Shown piece after piece: positions 8,965 through 16,979 of a DNA stretch of 51,655 nucleotides. The position numbers and the translations under genes were made by a program. Source of the DNA: a beta proteobacterium AAP51. Lineage in GTDB: Bacteria; Pseudomonadota; Gammaproteobacteria; Burkholderiales; Burkholderiaceae_C. The DNA lies in the NCBI GenBank assembly GCA_001295905.1, contig LJHT01000005.1, positions 1 to 51,655 of the forward strand, in the 5' to 3' direction. The notes under the pieces are model-generated. The model was not told the DNA's origin. It ran no database searches and worked only from the letters and a program-made list of their open reading frames with translations. Position 1 is the first letter of the stretch. Each line of letters starts with the position of its first letter.

Positions 8965-9903
8965 TCAGGGCGGTGGGCCGAACACCTGGGCCCAGGCCGC
9001 CACGGCGGCGGCCAGCCATTGCGCGGGGCTCGGCGCCTGCAGCGGCGGCAGGCCCAGCACGCGGCCTGCCTGCCGCAGTGCGGCCACGGGGTCGTGCTGG
9101 TCCAGCGGTGCGGCACCGTTCTGCTTGCTGAGCTTGCGGCCGTCGGCGGCCCGCACCAGCGGCGTGTGCAGGTAGCTGGGCCTCGGCAGGCCCAGCGCCT
9201 GTTGCAGCAGCAGCTGCCGGGCGGTGTTGTCGGCCAGGTCTTCGCCGCGCACCACGTGCGTGATGCCCTGGGCGGCGTCGTCCACCACCACGGCCAGCTG
9301 GTAGGCCCACAGGCCGTCGGCGCGCTGCAGCACGAAATCGCCCACCTCGGCCGCCACGTCCTGCTGCATCGCACCCAGGCGGCGGTCTTGCCAGTGCTGC
9401 GGCGGCCCGTCGGCCCTGAAGCGCACGGCGCGCGGTGGCCGGCCTTGCAGGCCCCCGCGCTCGGGCCGGCAGGTGCCGGGGTAGATGCGCTCGGCCTCGG
9501 GCACGTGGGCCACGCCCAGCGCCAGCCAGTGCGCTTCGATGGCCTTGCGTGTGCAGCCGCAGGGGTAGGCCTGGCCCTGCGCCTGCAGCGCCTGCAGCGC
9601 CAGCGTATAGGCCGCACCGCGGCGAGACTGCCACCAGGGCGCCTCGTCGGGCACCAGGCCGCATTGGGCCAGCTGCTGCAGGATGTTCTCGGCCGCGCCC
9701 GGCACGCAGCGCGGGGTGTCCACGTCTTCGATGCGCACCAGCCAGCGCCCGCCGTGGGCCCGCGCGTCCAGCCAGCTGGCCAGGGCCGCCACCAGCGAGC
9801 CGGCGTGCAGCGGCCCGGTGGGCGAGGGGGCGAAGCGGCCGATGTAGCGGCCGGCATCGCGCCCGGCGTCGGGGCCGCTGGCCGCCGCGCCAGCCTTCAG
9901 CAC
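8965..9903 (-). CDS. gluQ: Glutamyl-Q tRNA(Asp) synthetase
   Basis: 312 aa. It is the stand-alone catalytic core of a glutamyl-tRNA synthetase that charges glutamate onto the queuosine of tRNA(Asp), with no anticodon-binding domain. Visible features are the class I motif [23 protein letters not shown], a zinc-site pattern CGCTRK followed by [19 protein letters not shown], and the KLSKQNGA form of KMSKS. I take the GTG at 9903 as start: it overlaps the LysR stop codon and gives the usual length, while the earlier ATG at 9972 would lie well inside the LysR gene. It is probably co-transcribed with the upstream LysR gene. Confidence 0.92.
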   Translation of the reverse strand: MLKAGAAASGPDAGRDAGRYIGRFAPSPTGPLHAGSLVAALASWLDARAHGGRWLVRIEDVDTPRCVPGAAENILQQLAQCGLVPDEAPWWQSRRGAAYTLALQALQAQGQAYPCGCTRKAIEAHWLALGVAHVPEAERIYPGTCRPERGGLQGRPPRAVRFRADGPPQHWQDRRLGAMQQDVAAEVGDFVLQRADGLWAYQLAVVVDDAAQGITHVVRGEDLADNTARQLLLQQALGLPRPSYLHTPLVRAADGRKLSKQNGAAPLDQHDPVAALRQAGRVLGLPPLQAPSPAQWLAAAVAAWAQVFGPPP

Positions 9904-10901
9904 AGCGGGCCGGCGTGGCGCTCCAGCAGCGCGCGCCGCGTGGTGGGGCTTTCCAGCTGCGCCAGCCACCACTGCAGCGCACGGCCCAGGCCGGCGGTGC
10001 CGCCGCGTTCGGCGCGCCAGGCGTAGTGCATCTGCGCCACGGTGTTGCCGCGCGCGATCTCCTTCTGCACCAGCGTGCCGGCTTCCAGGTGTGGGCGCGC
10101 CAGCGGTTCGGGCAGGAAGCCGCAGCCCAGGCAGCGCAGCAGGGCGTCCATCTTCAGCCGCATGTTGGGCACGGTCAGCACGTCTTGCCCCGGCAGCAGG
10201 TTCACCGTGGCCGGGGCCATGCGCTGCGCAGTGTCGGCCACGGCCACGGCACGGTGGTGCACCAGCTGCGCGTCGGTGAGCGGGCCCTCCAGCGCGGCCA
10301 GCGCGTGGTGCGGCGCCATGCAGAAGACGAAGAGCACGTCCCCCAGCAGGCGCAGCTCGATGCCGCCCGGGTTCACGTGTTGGCCCGACACGCCGATGGC
10401 CAGGTCCACCTGGCCCAGCACCAGCGCCTCCCAGGTGCCCGTGAGCACATCGGTGCGCAGGCGTATGCGCGTAGCGGGGGCCTGGCGTTCGCCCGCGCCG
10501 CCATGCCCCTCGCGTCCCTCGCGCCCCTCGCGCAGATCGCAGAAGGCCTGCACGAGCTCGAAGACGGTGGGCACCGAGAGGATGTCTTCCACGCTGATGG
10601 ACAGCTGCGCCTCCCAGCCGCTGGCCACGCGGCGCACGCGGTTGGCCACGGCGTCCATCTCCTGCAGCAGGCGGCGGCCTTCGCCCAGCAGTTCGGTGCC
10701 GGCGGCGGTGAGCTGGGCCTGGCGCGAGCTGCGGTCGAAGAGCAGCACGTCCAGCGCTTCTTCCAGCTGACGCACGCTGTAGGTCAGCGCCGAAGGCACC
10801 TTGCCCAGTTCGCGCGCTGCGGCGGCAAAGCTGCCGGTGCGGGCGATGGTGTCCATCATCACCAGGGCGTCGGGGGTCAGGGCGTTGCTGCGGTCGGGCA
10901 T
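9897..10901 (-). CDS. LysR-family transcriptional regulator (YhaJ-like)
   Basis: 334 aa. The N-terminal winged helix-turn-helix is clear ([21 protein letters not shown], then [15 protein letters not shown] and [15 protein letters not shown]), followed by the periplasmic-binding-like effector domain. A Gly/Glu/Arg-rich stretch ([15 protein letters not shown]) in the linker between effector subdomains looks like a small insertion. The gene is divergent from a pirin gene with a 102-base shared region, the same arrangement as yhaJ-yhaK in enterobacteria, so it probably controls the pirin gene. Its last bases overlap the gluQ start. The effector is unknown. Confidence 0.9.
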   Translation of the reverse strand: MPDRSNALTPDALVMMDTIARTGSFAAAARELGKVPSALTYSVRQLEEALDVLLFDRSSRQAQLTAAGTELLGEGRRLLQEMDAVANRVRRVASGWEAQLSISVEDILSVPTVFELVQAFCDLREGREGREGHGGAGERQAPATRIRLRTDVLTGTWEALVLGQVDLAIGVSGQHVNPGGIELRLLGDVLFVFCMAPHHALAALEGPLTDAQLVHHRAVAVADTAQRMAPATVNLLPGQDVLTVPNMRLKMDALLRCLGCGFLPEPLARPHLEAGTLVQKEIARGNTVAQMHYAWRAERGGTAGLGRALQWWLAQLESPTTRRALLERHAGPLC

Positions 10902-10904
10902 GGC

Positions 10905-10919
10905 TTCATCTTATTTGAA
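10905..10919. promoter_or_regulatory. Candidate LysR-type operator (T-N11-A)
   Basis: TTCA-N7-TGAA inverted repeat just upstream of the LysR start and within the divergent region shared with the pirin gene. It fits the T-N11-A dyad of LysR sites. A -10-like TACATT for the pirin gene is at 10964-10969. This is inferred from position and symmetry only. Confidence 0.4.
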
Positions 10920-11003
10920 CGGGGCCGACAAGCCGCCGCAGCCTGCCGTGAAGCGCGGCTTCCTACATTGAGGGCTCTGAACCCCCCAACCGAGGACACC
11001 GCC

Positions 11004-11726
11004 ATGATCACCCTGCGCAAGTCGGCCGAACGGGGCTATGCCGACCACGGCTGGCTGCAGAGCTTCCACAGCTTCAGCTTCGCCGACTACCACGACCCCC
11101 GGCACATGGGCGTGGGCAACCTGCGCGTCATCAACGAAGACCGCATCGCGCCGGGCACGGGTTTCGGCACGCACGGCCACCGCGACATGGAGATCGTCAG
11201 CTACGTGCTCGAAGGCGCGCTCGCGCACAAAGACAGCATGGGCAACGGCCAGGCCGGCGGCGCGAACGCCGGTGTGATCCGCCCCGGCGACGTGCAGCGC
11301 ATGAGCGCCGGCACGGGCGTGCGCCACAGCGAGTTCAACCATGCGGCCGATGCCACCACGCACTTCCTGCAGATCTGGGTGCTGCCCGAGAAGGCCGGCA
11401 TCGAGCCCGGCTACGAGCAGAAGCACTTCAGCGCCGAGAGCAAGCGCGGCCGGCTGGTCACGGTGGCCTCGCGCGACGGGCGCGAAGGCTCGGTCACCAT
11501 CCATGCCGATGCCGCCCTCCGTGCCGGCCTGTTCACGGGCGACGAACGCGCCGAACTCGCGCTCGACCCGCAGCGCATCGCCTATGTGCACTTGGTGCGC
11601 GGCGCCTTGCGCGTGAACGACCGCCCGCTGCAGGCCGGCGACGCCGCGCGCCTGGAGCGGGAAACGCAGCTGGTGCTGGAGGGCGGGCAAGACGCCGAAG
11701 TGCTGGTCTTCGACCTCGCGCCTTGA
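11004..11726 (+). CDS. Pirin family protein (YhaK-like)
   Basis: 240 aa, cytoplasmic bicupin. The N-terminal cupin carries the metal ligands in GTHGHRDMEI (His57, His59) and GVRHSEFN (His108, Glu110), and the characteristic FSFADYHDP and LRVINEDRI segments are present. Bacterial pirins of this type bind iron; some have quercetinase activity and YhaK is proposed to sense redox state. A divergent LysR gene upstream and a flavodoxin-like gene 63 bases downstream on the same strand support a redox or electrophile-response unit. The open frame extends upstream over 1.5 kb, but the ATG at 11004 gives the family-standard N terminus. Confidence 0.92.
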   Translation: MITLRKSAERGYADHGWLQSFHSFSFADYHDPRHMGVGNLRVINEDRIAPGTGFGTHGHRDMEIVSYVLEGALAHKDSMGNGQAGGANAGVIRPGDVQRMSAGTGVRHSEFNHAADATTHFLQIWVLPEKAGIEPGYEQKHFSAESKRGRLVTVASRDGREGSVTIHADAALRAGLFTGDERAELALDPQRIAYVHLVRGALRVNDRPLQAGDAARLERETQLVLEGGQDAEVLVFDLAP

Positions 11727-11789
11727 GATTCCGACATCGCCTGGCGCTCTGCCGGGCGAGTTTTTGCTACCCCAACAAGGAGTTGTTCC

Positions 11790-12353
11790 ATGAGTTCCAT
11801 CGTCATCGTTTTCCACAGCGGCTACGGCCATACCAAGAAGGTCGCCGAGGCCGTGGCCGAGGGCAGCGGCGGCACGCTGCTGGCCATCGACGCCGAGGGC
11901 AACCTGCCTGATGTGGACGGAAAGGGCGGCTGGGATCTGCTGGCCGCGGCCAAGACCATCGTCTTCGGCTCGCCCACCTACATGGGCAGCGTCAGCTGGC
12001 AGTTCAAGAAGTTCGCCGATGCCAGCAGCAAGGCCTGGTTCACCAGCCTGTGGAAGGACAAGCTGGCTGCCGGCTTCACCAACAGCGCCAGCATGAACGG
12101 CGACAAGCTCAGCACGCTGCACTACCTGTTCACGCTGAGCCAGCAGCACGGCATGTTCTGGGTGGGCACGGGCATGATGCCCAGCAACAGCAAGGCCGCC
12201 ACGCGCAACGACCTGAACTACGTGGCCAGCAGCTCGGGCCTGATGACGACCACGCCTTCCGACGCCTCGGTCGACGAGATGGTGCCGGGCGACATTGCCA
12301 CGGCCAAGGCCTTCGGCGCCCGCGTGGCGGCGGCCACGGCCAAGCTGGCCTGA
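11790..12353 (+). CDS. Flavodoxin/WrbA-like FMN-binding NAD(P)H oxidoreductase
   Basis: 187 aa. The N-terminal strand and phosphate loop IVIVFHSGYGHTKKVAEAV and the later SPTYMGSVSWQFKKF segment match the FMN site of the flavodoxin/WrbA fold, which reduces quinones or nitroaromatics. A strong ribosome site AAGGAG (11777-11782) lies seven bases before the ATG. The short gap behind the pirin gene suggests co-transcription, and both would act in redox defence. It is shorter than typical WrbA (about 198 aa) and belongs to the generic flavodoxin-family group. Confidence 0.85.
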   Translation: MSSIVIVFHSGYGHTKKVAEAVAEGSGGTLLAIDAEGNLPDVDGKGGWDLLAAAKTIVFGSPTYMGSVSWQFKKFADASSKAWFTSLWKDKLAAGFTNSASMNGDKLSTLHYLFTLSQQHGMFWVGTGMMPSNSKAATRNDLNYVASSSGLMTTTPSDASVDEMVPGDIATAKAFGARVAAATAKLA

Positions 12354-12430
12354 GCCCGGACGGCTCGCGCTCGCGACCCGGGGCGGGCCCCAGGCTGCGG
12401 CAGCGGGTGCGGGCGGCTACAGTCGCCCGC

Positions 12431-13162
12431 GTGGATACCTTGTTCTCTCTCTGGCGCGTGCTGCCCGGCATCGATTGGGCAGCCATTGCGCTGCTCTTCG
12501 CCGGCTGGGCGGGCTATGCGCGGTTCGCGCAGGCCCGCGCGGCGGTGCAGCCCTCGCTGCTGGCGCTGACCAACCGCGAGCGCCGCCGCTGGATGCTGCA
12601 GACCACCTGGCGCGAGAACCGCGTCATCGACGGCGTCGTGGTGCAGAACCTCTCCACCAGCCCGAGCTTCTTCGCCAGCACGACCATCCTCATCATCGGC
12701 GGCCTGCTCGCCGTGCTGGGCACCACCGACAAGGTGAACGAGCTGGTGCGCGAGATTCCCTTCGCCGCGCGCACCTCCCTGCTGGTCTTCGACCTGAAGG
12801 TGGTGCTGCTGCTGGGCATCTTCGTCTACGCCTTCTTCCGCTTCACCTGGGCGCTGCGCCAGTACACCTTCGGCGCGCTGCTGGTGGCGGCCGCTCCTGC
12901 GCACGACCAGTTCCACGCCGCGGCCGACCGCGAGGCCTTTGCCGAACGCGCCGGCCGCGTGATGGGCCTGGCCGCAGAAACCTTCAACGACGGGCTGCGC
13001 GCCTACTACTTCAGCTTCGCGGCGGTGGCCTGGTTCTTCTCGGGTTGGGCCATGATGGCGGGCACGGCGGGCGTCATCGTCATCCTGTACCGCCGCGAAT
13101 TCCATTCCGACATGCTGGCCGTGCTGCGCAGCGACGAAGCCGCGCCGGCCCCACCCCGTTGA
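12431..13162 (+). CDS. DUF599 family membrane protein
   Basis: 243 aa integral membrane protein with about four helices (WAAIALLFAGWAGYA near the N terminus, FASTTILIIGGLLAVLG, LLVFDLKVVLLLGIFVYAFF and FSFAAVAWFFSGWAMMAGTAG). The conserved stretches TNRERRRWM, QNLSTSPSFFASTTILI and FRFTWALRQY identify DUF599. The biochemical function of the family is unknown. The GTG at 12431 is chosen because no ATG fits the N terminus. A TACAGT hexamer at 12418-12423 lies seven bases before it, suggesting a leaderless or near-leaderless transcript. Confidence 0.85.
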   Translation: MDTLFSLWRVLPGIDWAAIALLFAGWAGYARFAQARAAVQPSLLALTNRERRRWMLQTTWRENRVIDGVVVQNLSTSPSFFASTTILIIGGLLAVLGTTDKVNELVREIPFAARTSLLVFDLKVVLLLGIFVYAFFRFTWALRQYTFGALLVAAAPAHDQFHAAADREAFAERAGRVMGLAAETFNDGLRAYYFSFAAVAWFFSGWAMMAGTAGVIVILYRREFHSDMLAVLRSDEAAPAPPR

Positions 13163-13178
13163 CCGAAGAGGCTCCACC

Positions 13179-14165
13179 ATGCGTTCGAAGCTGCTGAAGA
13201 TGCGTCGCCACCTGCTCGCCGCCTTGGCACTGGCCCCCCTGGCCCTGGCGGCCGGGCCGCTCTGGGCCCAGGGCAAGACGGTGAAGATCCTGGTCGGCTT
13301 TCCGGCCGGTGGCGGCACCGATGCCATCGCGCGCCTGCTGGCCGAGAAGCTGAAGGACGAACTGGGCGCCACCGTCATCGTCGAGAACAAGCCCGGTGCG
13401 GGCGGCCAGCTGGCGGCACAGGCGCTGAAGGCGGCGCCGGCCGACGGCAGCACCTTCTTCATCAGCCACGACCACACCATCAGCGTGCTGCCGCTGGTGG
13501 CGAAGAACCCGGGCTTCGATCCGGCCAAGGACTTCCAGCCCGTGGCCGGCTTCGCCAGCTTCGTGAACGCCTTTGCCGTCTCGCCCGGCACGCCGGCCCG
13601 GAGCCTGGCCGAGTACGTGGCCTGGGTGAAGGCCGCCGGACAGGGCAAGGGTGCGGTGGGCGTGCCGGCACCGGCTTCCACGCCCGAATTCATGGTGAAG
13701 CTGCTTGGCGGCCAGTACCAGCTGGACCTGGTGCCCGCGCCCTACCGCGGCAGCGCGCCGATGTTGAACGACATGCTGGGCAACCAGATCAACGCCGGCA
13801 TCGGCTCGGTGCCCGACTTCATCGAGAACCACAAGGCCGGCCGCATCCGCATGGTGGCCGTGGGCGGCAGCGCGCGCCAGGCCACGCTGCCCGAGGTGCC
13901 CACGCTGGCCGAACTGGGCATGGCCGGCTTCGAAGACCTGCCTTATTACGGCTTCTTCGCCCCCGCCGGCACGCCGAAGGCGGCGGTGGATGCCTTCGCC
14001 GGCGCGCTGGCCAAGGCGGTGGCGCAGCCCGAGGTGAAGGCACGCCTGACGGCACTGGGCCTGGCGGTGGAGTTCATGGACGCCGGCGCCCTGGCGGCGC
14101 GCGAGCAGGCCTATTCGAAGCGCTGGGCCGAGATCATCCGCAAGAGCGGCTTCACGCCGCTGTAG
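13179..14165 (+). CDS. Tripartite tricarboxylate transporter substrate-binding protein (Bug/TctC family)
   Basis: 328 aa periplasmic binding protein. It has a signal peptide (RRHLLAALALAPLALAAGPLWAQ) and the family signatures VKILVGFPAGGGTDAIARLLAEKL near the mature N terminus, VENKPGAGG, and PYRGSAPMLNDMLGNQI. Such proteins bind carboxylates and feed TctAB; Burkholderiales typically encode far more of them than membrane partners. This one is an orphan: the TctB-TctA genes are more than 11 kb away. It starts 16 bases after the DUF599 gene, so it could be co-transcribed. The ligand cannot be predicted. Confidence 0.92.
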   Translation: MRSKLLKMRRHLLAALALAPLALAAGPLWAQGKTVKILVGFPAGGGTDAIARLLAEKLKDELGATVIVENKPGAGGQLAAQALKAAPADGSTFFISHDHTISVLPLVAKNPGFDPAKDFQPVAGFASFVNAFAVSPGTPARSLAEYVAWVKAAGQGKGAVGVPAPASTPEFMVKLLGGQYQLDLVPAPYRGSAPMLNDMLGNQINAGIGSVPDFIENHKAGRIRMVAVGGSARQATLPEVPTLAELGMAGFEDLPYYGFFAPAGTPKAAVDAFAGALAKAVAQPEVKARLTALGLAVEFMDAGALAAREQAYSKRWAEIIRKSGFTPL

Positions 14166-14201
14166 CGCGTCCTGGGCGCGGCGGCCGACGCCGGCGCAGC
14201 G

Positions 14202-14414
14202 TCAGCGCGCGGGCGGTTCTTCGCGCATCAGCGCCCAGGCGGCCAGCAGGCCGAAGGCCACGTTCAGCAGGGCAATGCTGCCCAGCAGCACCAGGCCCAG
14301 GGTGTTCAGCGGCAAGGCGCGCATGCCGTAGGTGCACACGGAAGACAGCACGTTGAACATCAGCATCTGCCAGAACAGCAGGCGCCGGGGCTGCCACAGG
14401 CGTGAGAGTTTCAT
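14202..14414 (-). CDS. Small two-helix membrane protein, unknown function
   Basis: 70 aa. Two hydrophobic segments are visible (LLFWQMLMFNVLSSVCTYGM and LGLVLLGSIALLNVAFGLLAAWAL) with a basic N terminus (MKLSRLWQPRR) and a charged tail. I do not recognise the family. Support for coding is the short well-bounded frame, plausible start, and absence of any competing gene in the 0.5 kb between the TctC-like gene (convergent) and the sensor kinase (divergent). The divergent placement beside the two-component genes leaves open that it is part of that regulon. Confidence 0.6.
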   Translation of the reverse strand: MKLSRLWQPRRLLFWQMLMFNVLSSVCTYGMRALPLNTLGLVLLGSIALLNVAFGLLAAWALMREEPPAR

Positions 14415-14588
14415 GGGAAGCAGGGCAGGGTGAGCAAGGGGTCGCCAGAGTGGGTGGCGAAGGCGGCGCGAGCTTAAGGGAAAAGCCGCGGACGACCGCG
14501 GCCCCGGGCCTTGCGGCGGCGGCGGTGCGCGGGCTGCGCCGCCGGTGCGCCCGGCAAGCGGCAGCGGGGCCGTTCGTGCCGGAAGCGA

Positions 14589-14622
14589 CAGCCTTGGTCG
14601 CGCGCGTTGCAGGCTTGGTCGC
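14589..14622 (+). promoter_or_regulatory. Direct repeat with LytTR-site spacing before the sensor-kinase gene
   Basis: Two copies of CAGNCTTGGTCGC (14589-14601 and 14610-14622), identical except at N, with a 21-base period. The perfect 9-base core CTTGGTCGC repeats with exactly 12 bases between copies. LytTR-domain regulators are known to bind pairs of roughly 9-bp direct repeats 12-13 bp apart. The downstream -10-like TAGTCT is at 14651-14656, so the second repeat lies just upstream of the -35 position. Autoregulation by the LytTR gene at 16124 is inferred. Confidence 0.55.
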
Positions 14623-14663
14623 AGCGGGCCACGGCAGCCCGGCGGGCCGTTAGTCTGCGAACC

Positions 14664-16127
14664 ATGTCGAGCCTGCCTGTTGCCCTGTCTACTGCCAGCC
14701 CGCCCACGCGGGCGCCGCTGCTGCACCCGCTGGAACAACCACTGCCCGCGGCACTGACGGGCAGCGGCCACGGCTGGTTCTCGCGCTACCGCCGCTACCC
14801 GGTGTTCAGCGCACACTGGGTGCGCGGGCGGCTGGCGGTGTTCGGGGGTGTGTTGCTGTTGTCGCTGGTGGTGTTCACGGCGCCGCTGTTCACCGCCGAG
14901 GCACCGGCCGAGTTTCCCGTGGGGGGCTTCATCCAGCTGAGCGTGCAGCTGTTTGTTCCCTTGCTGGCCGGGCCCTTGCTCGGCCTGTGGGTGCGCCGCC
15001 GAGGATGGCCCGAGGCGCGCGAGTACCGCGCGCTGGTGGCCGCCATCGGCGCCGTGGTGGTGGCCATGCTGGCCTTCCACGAGTTCGGCAGTGAACCGCT
15101 CAAGCAGGCCATCGCCGAAGCCACCGGTGCGGTGGACGAAACCGGCAAGCGCAAGAAGGTGGCCATCCAGATCGGCGTGATGGTCAGCAGCCCGACGCTG
15201 GCGCCGCCTGCGCCGGCCTCGGCCGCTGGTTCCGCTCCGGCCTCTGCCTCGGCACCTTCGGCAGCCCGCGCTTTCGCATCGGAGGCCCGCGCCAGGGCGG
15301 AAGAAGACGACAGCCTCAGCCCCATGCGGCGCTTCAGCAACGGCGTGACCAGCGCGCTCTTCAGCTTCTGGATGGCCGGCGGCGTGGCGCTGTGGGGCTG
15401 GCGGCGCGAGCGCAGCGGCCTGGCCGCCCTGGCGCGCGAAGAAGAGCTGGCCCGTGCCCAGGCCCAGCGCCGCGAGGCCGAGTTACGCCTCAGCGTGCTG
15501 GCCGCGCAGGTGGAGCCGCATTTCCTCTTCAACACCCTGGCCGGCGTGCGCAGCGCCATCGCCACCGACCCCGGCCGCGCCAGCGAGATGATCGACCGCC
15601 TGGTGGACTACCTGCGTGCCGCCATCCCGCGCCTGCGCAGCAGCGGCGGCAGCGAGGCCACGCTCGGCGGCCAGCTCGACATCGTGCGCGCCTACCTGGG
15701 GCTGATGTCGGCCCGCATGCCGCGCCTGAGTTGGGCCGTGCAGGCCGATGAGGACCTGCTCACGCTGCGCTGCCCGCCGCTGATGCTGATCTCGCTGGCC
15801 GAGAACGCCGTCAAGCACGGGGTCGAACCCAAGGTGGGCCCGGTGCAGGTACAGGTGCAGGCGCGGCTGGGCGCCCACGGCGGCCTGGAGGTGACCGTGG
15901 CCGACGACGGTGCCGGCTTCGGCGCCAGTGCCAGCGGCAGCGGCCTGGGCCTTTCCAACATCCGCGAACGCCTGCGCCAGATGTACGGCGACGCGGCGTC
16001 GCTGTCGTTGAAGACCGGCCCGCAGGGCGGCGTGTCGGCCACCTTGAGCCTGCCGCCCGAAGCCGAGGCCTTGCCGGCCGCCCGGCCCGCCACGATACCC
16101 GCCACCCCGCAAGACAGCCCCGCATGA
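14664..16127 (+). CDS. LytS-type sensor histidine kinase
   Basis: 487 aa inner-membrane kinase. Four hydrophobic segments are visible (about residues 57-75, 90-110, 122-139 and 231-247), with an Ala/Pro/Ser-rich periplasmic or linker stretch at about 180-215. The dimerisation/phosphoacceptor motif is EPHFLFNTL with His286, as in the His_kinase (PF06580) family, followed by the ATPase N-box ENAVKHG, DDGAGF and GSGLGLSNIRERL. It phosphorylates the overlapping LytTR response regulator. The ATG at 14664 follows a TAGTCT hexamer by seven bases. The stop overlaps the next gene by four bases. The input signal is unknown. Confidence 0.9.
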   Translation: MSSLPVALSTASPPTRAPLLHPLEQPLPAALTGSGHGWFSRYRRYPVFSAHWVRGRLAVFGGVLLLSLVVFTAPLFTAEAPAEFPVGGFIQLSVQLFVPLLAGPLLGLWVRRRGWPEAREYRALVAAIGAVVVAMLAFHEFGSEPLKQAIAEATGAVDETGKRKKVAIQIGVMVSSPTLAPPAPASAAGSAPASASAPSAARAFASEARARAEEDDSLSPMRRFSNGVTSALFSFWMAGGVALWGWRRERSGLAALAREEELARAQAQRREAELRLSVLAAQVEPHFLFNTLAGVRSAIATDPGRASEMIDRLVDYLRAAIPRLRSSGGSEATLGGQLDIVRAYLGLMSARMPRLSWAVQADEDLLTLRCPPLMLISLAENAVKHGVEPKVGPVQVQVQARLGAHGGLEVTVADDGAGFGASASGSGLGLSNIRERLRQMYGDAASLSLKTGPQGGVSATLSLPPEAEALPAARPATIPATPQDSPA

Positions 16128-16915
16128 AGCCCCACCTCAACCCCGGCGCCGGCCCCACGGCGCTGATCGCTGACGACGAAGACTTGCCCCGCGCCGAGCT
16201 GCGCCGCATGCTGGCCAGCGCCTGGCCCGAACTGCAGGTGGTGGCCGAGTGCGAAGACGGCCCTGCCGCCGTGGAGGCGCTGGACGCCCACGCGCCGCAG
16301 ATCGCCTTCCTCGACATCCGCATGCCCGGCATGAGCGGGCTGGACGTGGCGCGCGCGGCCAGTGGCCGCTGCCACACCGTCTTCACCACCGCCTACGACA
16401 GCCATGCCGTGGCCGCCTTCGATGCCGGCGCGGTGGACTACCTGCTCAAGCCCATCAACGCCGAACGCCTGGCGCAGGCCGTGGCGCGCCTGCGCGAGCG
16501 CCTGCGCAGCCCCGCTGCCGTGCCCGACATCGACACCCTGCTGCAGCGCCTGGGCCAGCGCCTGCAGGGCGGTGAAGCGGCTGCCGCCCCGCGCCTGCGC
16601 TGGGTGAGTGCGAGCGTGGGCGAAACCATCAAGATGTTCGCCATCGAGGAAGTGCTCTTCTTCCAGAGCGACGAGAAGTACACGCGCGTGGTCACCGCGC
16701 ACGACGAAGCCCACGTGCGCAAGCCGCTGCGCGAGATCAGCGACGGGCTCGACCCGGAAGAGTTCTGGCAGGTGCACCGCGGCACCGTGGTGCGTGCCAG
16801 CGCCATCGCGCGCGCGCAGCGCGACGAGCTCGGCCGCATCACGCTGCACTTGCGCCAGCACCGCGAGACGCTGGCCGTCAGCCAGGCCTGGGCCTGGAGG
16901 TTCAAGCCGATGTGA
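16124..16915 (+). CDS. LytTR-family response regulator
   Basis: 263 aa. The receiver domain has the acidic pair in LIADDEDLP, the phosphoacceptor Asp64 in FLDIRMPGM, the switch Thr in FTTAYD and the Lys in LLKPI. After a linker, residues from about 155 form a LytTR DNA-binding domain (ETIKMFAIEEVLFFQSDEKY, REISDGLDPEEFWQVHRG, VNL-equivalent VRASAIA). It overlaps the kinase gene by ATGA and is translationally coupled to it. A direct repeat with LytTR spacing sits upstream of the pair. AlgR/LytR-type regulators control envelope, polysaccharide or motility genes; the regulon here cannot be read. Confidence 0.93.
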   Translation: MKPHLNPGAGPTALIADDEDLPRAELRRMLASAWPELQVVAECEDGPAAVEALDAHAPQIAFLDIRMPGMSGLDVARAASGRCHTVFTTAYDSHAVAAFDAGAVDYLLKPINAERLAQAVARLRERLRSPAAVPDIDTLLQRLGQRLQGGEAAAAPRLRWVSASVGETIKMFAIEEVLFFQSDEKYTRVVTAHDEAHVRKPLREISDGLDPEEFWQVHRGTVVRASAIARAQRDELGRITLHLRQHRETLAVSQAWAWRFKPM

Positions 16916-16979
16916 AGCGGGCGCGGGTCTTCGAGCCCTGCGGTTGGAGGCCGGTGCGGGCCTTCAGGCCCTCAGGCCA
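16914..16979 (+). repeat. Imperfect 33-base tandem duplication
   Basis: Two adjacent 33-base units beginning at the response-regulator stop codon, with 22 of 33 positions identical, ending at the 3' end of the convergent VWA gene. A small hairpin GGGCCT/AGGCCC at 16958-16971 lies in it. Probably a decayed duplication in the 56-base gap between convergent genes. Confidence 0.35.

Noticed and set aside
16958..16971. GGGCCT/AGGCCC hairpin between the response regulator and VWA genes as a terminator
   Set aside because: No T run on either strand and a two-base loop; too weak to call.
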